20,552 nucleotides of DNA, from the NCBI GenBank assembly GCA_016720685.1, contig JADKKC010000053.1, positions 1 through 20,552 on the forward strand, given 5' to 3'. The translations under genes and the position numbers were made by a program. Below, in pieces: positions 13,826 to 20,552 of this stretch (position 1 is its first letter; every line of letters begins with the position of its first letter). Below the pieces are notes generated by a model. It made no database searches. It saw nothing but the letters and a program-made list of their open reading frames with translations, and was not told the origin of the DNA. The DNA is from Zoogloea sp. (lineage in GTDB: Bacteria; Pseudomonadota; Gammaproteobacteria; Burkholderiales; Rhodocyclaceae).

Positions 13826-14826
13826 GCCCCGCCACACAGCCCGGCTCCGCCTACGTCGCACCCCGCTGGCTTCCCGGCGGACACCTCCAGACCATCTGGC
13901 CGCTGCTGCGCAAGGGGCCGCTGCCTGATTTCAGGCGCGAACGCTGGGACACACCGGACGGCGATTTCATCGACCTCGACTGGCTGCCCCACCGACCCGG
14001 AGCCCCACTGGTCATCCTCTTTCACGGCCTAGAAGGCTCCAGCCGCTCCCCCTACGCCCGCAGCCTGATGCGCCATCTCGCCGCCAGGGGCTGGAACGGC
14101 GTGGTGCCACATTTTCGCGGCTGCTCAGGTGAGCCCAACCGACAGCCCCGCGCCTACCATTCCGGCGACGCCGACGAAATCGGCTGGATTCTCGAACGCC
14201 TGGCCGCCCTCCATCCCCGCGTGCCGCGCTATGCCGCTGGCGTCTCCCTCGGCGGCAACGCCCTGCTCCTGTGGCTGGGCACCCGGGGCAAGGCGGCCAG
14301 CCACATCGTCAGCGCAGCCGCCGCCATCTGCCCGCCTCTCGACCTCTCCGCCGCCGGTCACAACCTGGGACGCGGCTTCAATCGCCTCTACACCCGCCAC
14401 TTCCTCACCACGCTCAAGGCCAACGCAGCCCTCAAGCTGCAACGCCACCCCGGCCTCTTCGACGCAGAGGCCATGTTGCGGGCCACCAATCTCTACGAAT
14501 TCGACAACCTCGTCACCGCCCCGCTCCACGGCTTTCGCAATACCGACGACTACTGGCTGCGCGCCTCGAGCAAGCCCCACCTGCCTGGCATCCGGCTGCC
14601 GACGCTGCTCATCAACCCGCTGAACGACCCCTTCCTGCCGGCCCGCCACCTGCCCGGCGGGGACGAGGTTTCCCCCTGCATCCAGCTCGAGCAACCATCG
14701 GACGGCGGCCACGTGGGCTTCGTCAGCGGCCCCTGGCCCGGAAACCTGGATTGGCTTCCAAACCGCCTCGTGCGCTTTTTCACGGACACCGGCAATTGCC
14801 AAACGGCTTTTCCGCCAATTGCTTAG
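13822..14826 (+). CDS. YheT-like alpha/beta-hydrolase
   Basis: A 334-residue hydrolase of the AB-hydrolase/YheT group (related to ABHD1/3 esterases); the natural substrate is unknown. The family N-terminus is visible as RWLPGGHLQTIWPLL. DGDFIDLDW, ILFHGLEGSSRSPYA and HFRGCSGEPNR follow, then the nucleophile S142 in AGVSLGGN. The other triad members are D269 in NPLNDPFLP and H297 in GGHVGFV. No ATG or GTG precedes the conserved region in frame. TTG 13822, which overlaps the previous TGA by three bases (TTGA), is the best start, but no clear ribosome-binding site is seen, so coupling is likely. The start is therefore uncertain; the body of the gene is not. Confidence 0.88.
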   Translation: MSPATQPGSAYVAPRWLPGGHLQTIWPLLRKGPLPDFRRERWDTPDGDFIDLDWLPHRPGAPLVILFHGLEGSSRSPYARSLMRHLAARGWNGVVPHFRGCSGEPNRQPRAYHSGDADEIGWILERLAALHPRVPRYAAGVSLGGNALLLWLGTRGKAASHIVSAAAAICPPLDLSAAGHNLGRGFNRLYTRHFLTTLKANAALKLQRHPGLFDAEAMLRATNLYEFDNLVTAPLHGFRNTDDYWLRASSKPHLPGIRLPTLLINPLNDPFLPARHLPGGDEVSPCIQLEQPSDGGHVGFVSGPWPGNLDWLPNRLVRFFTDTGNCQTAFPPIA

Positions 14827-14856
14827 CCCCCTGCCGGGCTGTCATGAGCGACCGCG

Positions 14857-14862
14857 TATAAT
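14857..14862 (+). promoter_or_regulatory. -10 element of the phosphomannomutase gene
   Basis: A perfect TATAAT in GCGTATAATTC lies 36 bases before ATG 14899, with no recognisable -35 at the usual spacing. Confidence 0.5.
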
Positions 14863-14898
14863 TCATCCTTCATCGTTTTTCGCACCGGAGTTTTCCGC

Positions 14899-16281
14899 AT
14901 GTTCGTTCCCGCACCCGAGATCTTCAAGGCCTATGACATCCGCGGCATCGTCGACAAGACCCTGACCGCCGAGGCCGTTCGCGCCATCGGCCACGCCCTC
15001 GGCTCCGAGGCTGTCGCCCGCAGCCAGAAGGCCATCGCAGTCGGTCGCGACGGCCGTCTGTCCGGCCCTGAGCTGGCCGGCGCCCTCGCTGACGGCATCC
15101 GCGCTGCAGGCGTCGATGTCGTCGACGTGGGCTGCGTGCCCACCCCGCTCACCTACTTCGCGGCCTATGAACTCGGCACCAATTCCTGCGTCTCGGTCAC
15201 CGGCAGCCACAACCCGCCCGACTACAACGGCCTCAAGATGGTGCTGGGCGGGCAGACCCTGTTCGGCGAGCTGATCCAGGCCCTGCGCCAGCGCATCATC
15301 GACGGCAATCTCGTCACCGCCGCCATCCTGGGCAAGCTCACCCAGGCCAACGTCGTTCCGGCCTACGTCGAAAAGATTCTCGGTGACGTGAAGCTCTCGC
15401 GCCCGATGAAAATCGTGATGGACTGCGGCAACGGCGTGGCCGGCGCGGTGGCCCCCGAACTCTTCAAGCGCCTCGGCTGCGAACTGGTCGAGCTGTTCTG
15501 TGAAGTGGATGGCAACTTTCCCAACCACCACCCCGATCCGTCCAAACCCGAAAACCTCGCCGACGTGATCCGCGCCCTCTCCGAGACCGACGCCGAAATC
15601 GGCCTCGCCTTCGACGGCGACGGCGACCGCCTGGGCGTCGTCACCAAGGATGGCGAAATCATCTTCCCCGACCGCCAGCTCATGCTCTTCGCCGAAGACG
15701 TGCTGACCCGCGTGCCGGGCGGCGAGATCATCTACGACGTCAAGTGCACCCGCAACCTGGCCGGCTGGATCACCGCCCGCGGCGGCAAACCCACCATGTG
15801 GAACACCGGCCACGCGCTGGTCAAGGCCAAGCTCAAGGAAACCGGCGCACCGCTGGCCGGCGAGATGAGCGGCCACGTGTTCTTCAAGGAACGCTGGTAC
15901 GGCTTCGATGACGGCCTCTACACCGGCGCCCGCCTGCTCGAAATCGTCTCCCGCCACGCCGACGCCAACCCGGTGCTGAAGAGCCTGCCCGACGCCATCA
16001 GCACCCCCGAGCTCAACATCAAGATGAACGAAGGCGAGCCCTTCGCGCTGGTGGACAAGCTCAAGGCCGAGGCCCGCTTCGAAGGCGCCGAGAGCATCCT
16101 GACCATCGACGGCGTACGCGTCGAATACGCCGACGGCTTCGGCCTGGCCCGTCCGTCCAACACCACGCCAGTGGTCGTGCTGCGTTTTGAAGCCGACACC
16201 CAGGCGGCCATCGAGCGCATCCAGGCCGATTTCCGCCGCGCCATCGAAGGCGTGTGGCCGGGCGTCAAGCTGCCGTTCTGA
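14899..16281 (+). CDS. algC: Phosphomannomutase/phosphoglucomutase (AlgC-type)
   Basis: A 460-residue four-domain hexose phosphomutase that interconverts the 1- and 6-phosphates of mannose and glucose, feeding GDP-mannose, exopolysaccharide and LPS core synthesis. The start FVPAPEIFKAYDIRGIVD is typical of the AlgC group. The phosphorylated serine is S103 in VTGSHNPPDYNG, and the Mg ligands are D239, D241 and D243 in FDGDGDRLG. The sugar-binding loop is GEMSGHVFFKERW, and the phosphate-binding loop near the C-terminus is ARPSNTTPVV. Length matches AlgC (463). GGAG lies nine bases before the ATG. It could be PMM-only, but the AlgC-like features favour dual specificity. Confidence 0.93.
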   Translation: MFVPAPEIFKAYDIRGIVDKTLTAEAVRAIGHALGSEAVARSQKAIAVGRDGRLSGPELAGALADGIRAAGVDVVDVGCVPTPLTYFAAYELGTNSCVSVTGSHNPPDYNGLKMVLGGQTLFGELIQALRQRIIDGNLVTAAILGKLTQANVVPAYVEKILGDVKLSRPMKIVMDCGNGVAGAVAPELFKRLGCELVELFCEVDGNFPNHHPDPSKPENLADVIRALSETDAEIGLAFDGDGDRLGVVTKDGEIIFPDRQLMLFAEDVLTRVPGGEIIYDVKCTRNLAGWITARGGKPTMWNTGHALVKAKLKETGAPLAGEMSGHVFFKERWYGFDDGLYTGARLLEIVSRHADANPVLKSLPDAISTPELNIKMNEGEPFALVDKLKAEARFEGAESILTIDGVRVEYADGFGLARPSNTTPVVVLRFEADTQAAIERIQADFRRAIEGVWPGVKLPF

Positions 16282-16291
16282 GCACCTGAAT

Positions 16292-16335
16292 AAAAAATCG
16301 CCGGCACCCTGCAAGGGGTGGCCGGCGATTTTTTT
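16292..16335. terminator. Bidirectional terminator between the mutase and the Nudix gene
   Basis: A 14-bp stem (16292-16305 with 16321-16334), including GCCGGC/GCCGGC flanked by an A6 and a T7 run, is extended by ACCC/GGGT across a one-base bulge. It serves both convergent operons. Confidence 0.92.
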
Positions 16336-16351
16336 GCTTACTGCGGCTGGA

Positions 16352-16873
16352 TCAGAACGAATCCGGCACCGCAATCCCACGCCCGAGCAACCAGTCGCGC
16401 ACCGCCAGGCCGGTTGCCTGCGGCCACGGGCGCAATTTTTCGGGGGCGATCAGGCGGTATTCCGCCAGTTCCTCGTTCAGCACGATCTCGCCCCGCGCCT
16501 GCACGTGATAGGCGATCACCACCTCGTTCTTGCGCAAAAAGGGATAAACGCCAACCAGCTTAACCGCAACGGCCTCAAGGCTGACTTCCTCGTGCACCTC
16601 GCGCACCACCGCGGCTTCCGGAGATTCCTCCCGCTCGAGAAAGCCGGTGACGAGGCCGAAAGTTTTCTCCGGCCACGCATGGTTGCGGGCAATCAGCACG
16701 GCGCCATCCCGATCCACGCATTCGATGATTGCCGCGACCACCGGCAGCGGGTTGTCCCAGCGCACGAAGCCGCAGGGAGGGTTGAAACACAGCTGGCGCT
16801 GCTGCCCCGCCAGCTCGCCCCACTCGAGCGGGCTTCCACACCGGGGGCAGAAGCGCCATTCGTTGAAACTCAT
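16352..16873 (-). CDS. Zinc-ribbon Nudix hydrolase
   Basis: A 173-residue protein with an N-terminal zinc ribbon (C9, C12, C29, C34: FCPRCG and FNPPCG) and a Nudix domain. The Nudix box (77-99) reads GFLEREESPEAAVVREVHEE then VSL. The metal-binding REVHEE core is intact, but the usual glycine near the end is serine (S98). NudC-type NADH pyrophosphatases have the same ribbon, but their SQPWPFP signature is absent (VGVYPFLRKNE here), so NADH is not a safe substrate call. It starts five bases after the alaS stop codon on the same strand and is probably cotranscribed. The substrate is unknown. Confidence 0.85.
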   Translation of the reverse strand: MSFNEWRFCPRCGSPLEWGELAGQQRQLCFNPPCGFVRWDNPLPVVAAIIECVDRDGAVLIARNHAWPEKTFGLVTGFLEREESPEAAVVREVHEEVSLEAVAVKLVGVYPFLRKNEVVIAYHVQARGEIVLNEELAEYRLIAPEKLRPWPQATGLAVRDWLLGRGIAVPDSF

Positions 16874-16878
16874 GCAGA

Positions 16879-19504
<2,626 letters not shown>

Positions 19505-19569
19505 CGGCGTGGGGGCTCCGGGTTACGTCGCCTGGCGACGGTCGGGGAATTCAGGTTGCAAAGCCCGAA

Positions 19570-19575
19570 ATTGTA
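19570..19575 (-). promoter_or_regulatory. -10-like element of alaS
   Basis: On the minus strand TACAAT (19575-19570) in ATGCTACAATTTC lies 65 bases before the alaS start. The -35 is unclear. Confidence 0.35.
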
Positions 19576-19603
19576 GCATTCAACCTCGCCCGCCCCCGCT
19601 GGC

Positions 19604-19609
19604 TATAAT
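19604..19609 (+). promoter_or_regulatory. -10 element of the adenosyltransferase gene
   Basis: A perfect TATAAT in GGCTATAATCCG lies 39 bases before ATG 19649, back to back with the alaS element. No -35 consensus is seen. Confidence 0.5.
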
Positions 19610-19648
19610 CCGCCCTTCAAGAACACACCAAAGAAGAGGGACAAAACC

Positions 19649-20200
19649 ATGGGCCACCGCCTGTCCAAGATTTACACCCGCACCGGCGATGCCGGCACCA
19701 CCGGCCTCGGCAATGGCAACCGGGTTTCCAAGAACAGCCTGCGCATCCACACCCTGGGTGAAGTGGACGAGGCGAACGCAGCCATCGGCATCATGCTCTG
19801 CGAGGAACTCCCGGACGACGTGCGCGTGCTCTTGACCAACGTCCAGCACGACCTGTTCGACCTGGGCGGCGAAGTGTGCATCCCCGGCATGGAGATGATC
19901 ACGGCAAAACAGGTGGAACACCTCGAAGAAGAACTCGATCGCTTCAACGACGACCTGGAACCGTTGAAGGACTTCATCCTTCCCGGCGGCACCCGCGCCG
20001 CAGCCCTCGCCCACCAGGCCCGCACCGTTTGCCGGCGCGCCGAACGAATGATCGTGGCGCTAGGCCAGGAGGAATCCGTGAACGATGCGCCGCGCCAGTA
20101 CCTTAACCGGCTGTCGGATCTGCTGTTCGTGCTGGGACGCGTGCTCAACCGGGCCGGCGGCCGCGGCGATGTCCTTTGGCAGAAGCGCAAGAACGCCTGA
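19649..20200 (+). CDS. Cob(I)yrinic acid a,c-diamide adenosyltransferase (PduO type)
   Basis: A 183-residue ATP:cob(I)alamin adenosyltransferase that makes adenosylcobalamin; PduO-type enzymes work as trimers. The ATP-binding N-terminus is present as SKIYTRTGDAGTTGLGNGNR. LGEVDEANAAIG and the C-terminal RAERMIVAL ... LNRLSDLLFVLGR motif include the Arg/Asp residues that contact ATP and the corrin in the family. Length and motifs exclude the CobA/BtuR type. AGAGGGA precedes ATG 19649. No cobalamin riboswitch could be recognised in the 145-base upstream gap. It is divergent from alaS, with its own terminator. Confidence 0.93.
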   Translation: MGHRLSKIYTRTGDAGTTGLGNGNRVSKNSLRIHTLGEVDEANAAIGIMLCEELPDDVRVLLTNVQHDLFDLGGEVCIPGMEMITAKQVEHLEEELDRFNDDLEPLKDFILPGGTRAAALAHQARTVCRRAERMIVALGQEESVNDAPRQYLNRLSDLLFVLGRVLNRAGGRGDVLWQKRKNA

Positions 20201-20220
20201 GAGTAAAAGCCAAAGCGCTC

Positions 20221-20254
20221 AAAAGGGCTGCCCGGTCTGGCAGCCCTTTTTTTT
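20221..20254 (+). terminator. Terminator of the adenosyltransferase gene
   Basis: A 12-bp stem AAAAGGGCTGCC / GGCAGCCCTTTT (20221-20232 with 20239-20250) with a 6-base loop, followed by four more T. Confidence 0.93.
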
Positions 20255-20266
20255 CAACACCCGGTC

Positions 20267-20284
20267 GAAACGGAGCACTGATTC
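20267..20284. repeat. 18-base direct repeat, copy 2
   Basis: Identical to 6392-6409 in the same orientation. This copy sits between the terminators of the adenosyltransferase gene and of the tRNA-fMet gene. Confidence 0.6.
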
Positions 20285-20298
20285 AGACGCCGAAAAGC

Positions 20299-20331
20299 AA
20301 AAAAGCCCAAACACCGAAGTGCTTGAGCCTT
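20299..20331 (-). terminator. Terminator of the tRNA-fMet gene
   Basis: On the minus strand a 13-bp stem including three G-U pairs (AAGGCTCAAGCAC with GTGTTTGGGCTTT) is closed by a UUCG loop and followed by T. It begins 12 bases past the tRNA CCA end. Confidence 0.85.
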
Positions 20332-20343
20332 AACGCCTGAAAC

Positions 20344-20420
<77 letters not shown>

Positions 20421-20433
20421 TCAGAGAGGCCGA

Positions 20434-20462
20434 ACTATAGACACAGAAGTGTCTAAAGTAAA
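20434..20462 (-). promoter_or_regulatory. Promoter of tRNA-fMet with a palindromic spacer
   Basis: On the minus strand TTTACT (20462-20457, 4 of 6) and TATAGT (20439-20434, 5 of 6) are 17 bases apart, with a GC-rich discriminator (TCGGCC) typical of stringently controlled stable-RNA promoters. AT-rich DNA lies upstream. The spacer is largely a 7-bp inverted repeat, TAGACAC-AGAA-GTGTCTA (20438-20455, plus strand). Confidence 0.75.
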
Positions 20463-20501
20463 GTTTTATTTGAATAAATCTCAAAAACAAAAAAAGGAAT
20501 C

Positions 20502-20552
20502 TGGTGCCGGTGAAAGGAATCTAACCCTCGACCTCCGCATTACACGTTAGAG
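20502..20552 (-). pseudogene. 3' half of a degraded tRNA-Thr-like sequence (continues beyond the right edge)
   Basis: From CCA (20504-20502) inward, the acceptor strand CACCGGC with discriminator A, T-arm GAGGG-TTAGATT-CCTTT, variable loop AGGTC and TGCGG fit a tRNA-Thr 3' half. The anticodon loop would be CGTGTAA (TGT) but has G instead of the invariant U33. T-loop C56 is A, and the 5' anticodon strand TCTAA does not pair with TGCGG at two of five positions. It therefore looks like a remnant or recombination scar rather than a working tRNA. The 5' half is outside the window. Confidence 0.55.

Noticed and set aside
14863..16380. 505-residue open frame on the minus strand opposite the phosphomannomutase
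   Set aside because: Antisense shadow with the same Gly/Ala/Val-rich composition; the plus-strand mutase has all catalytic motifs.
19505..19648. Cobalamin riboswitch upstream of the adenosyltransferase
   Set aside because: The gap is too short and shared with alaS; no B12-box-like sequence was seen.

Overview
The window looks like a GC-rich betaproteobacterial chromosome, most likely from the Rhodocyclales (Azoarcus / Aromatoleum / Thauera type). That placement rests on protein style, gene content (CNP1-like protein, zf-CHCC protein after ilvE, Coq7) and operon habits. It is inference from recalled families, not from a search. Almost everything is housekeeping. There is no phage, transposase, CRISPR array or toxin-antitoxin gene in view.

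Layout. 1-3366: start of tyrS (-), divergent M23 peptidase (+), then erpA and argC (-). 3345-4431: rplM-rpsI operon (-) with a strong promoter, preceded by an intergenic locus that reads as a complete small-RNA gene. 4726-6378: OsmC/YhfA-like gene (+) converging on the CNP1-like gene and coq7 (-). 6379-6800: a 422-base non-coding stretch with a long inverted repeat. 6801-9860: rppH (-) divergent from proS and a lytic transglycosylase (+). 9919-12051: NudJ-like Nudix gene, a secreted Cys/His/Asp protein and mnmA (-). 12174-16281: ilvE, zf-CHCC protein, NTF2-like protein, YheT-like hydrolase and phosphomannomutase (+). 16352-19504: alaS and a zinc-ribbon Nudix gene (-). 19649-20200: PduO-type cobalamin adenosyltransferase (+). 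20344-20552: initiator tRNA-fMet (-) and, at the right edge, the 3' half of a degraded tRNA-Thr-like sequence.

Functionally, translation dominates: TyrRS, ProRS, AlaRS, L13, S9, initiator tRNA and MnmA. Others serve cell-wall turnover (M23 peptidase, lytic transglycosylase), Fe-S assembly, ubiquinone, arginine and branched-chain amino acid synthesis, sugar-phosphate metabolism and nucleotide hydrolysis or RNA decapping.

Three points deserve attention. (1) The 4329-4431 (-) locus has a -35/-10 pair with 17-base spacing, an upstream T6 (A6) tract, a 9-bp 5' hairpin, a C/U-rich loop with two anti-Shine-Dalgarno-like CUCCUCC motifs, and a 10-bp terminator hairpin with a U run. It is a strong candidate regulatory RNA that could act on ribosome-binding sites. 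(2) Three essential translation genes (rplM, proS, alaS) each carry one net insertion that breaks the frame, with perfect family-like sequence on both sides. Sequencing or assembly error is the simplest reading. (3) The tRNA-Thr-like 3' half at the edge could be an integration scar, with any element lying outside the window.
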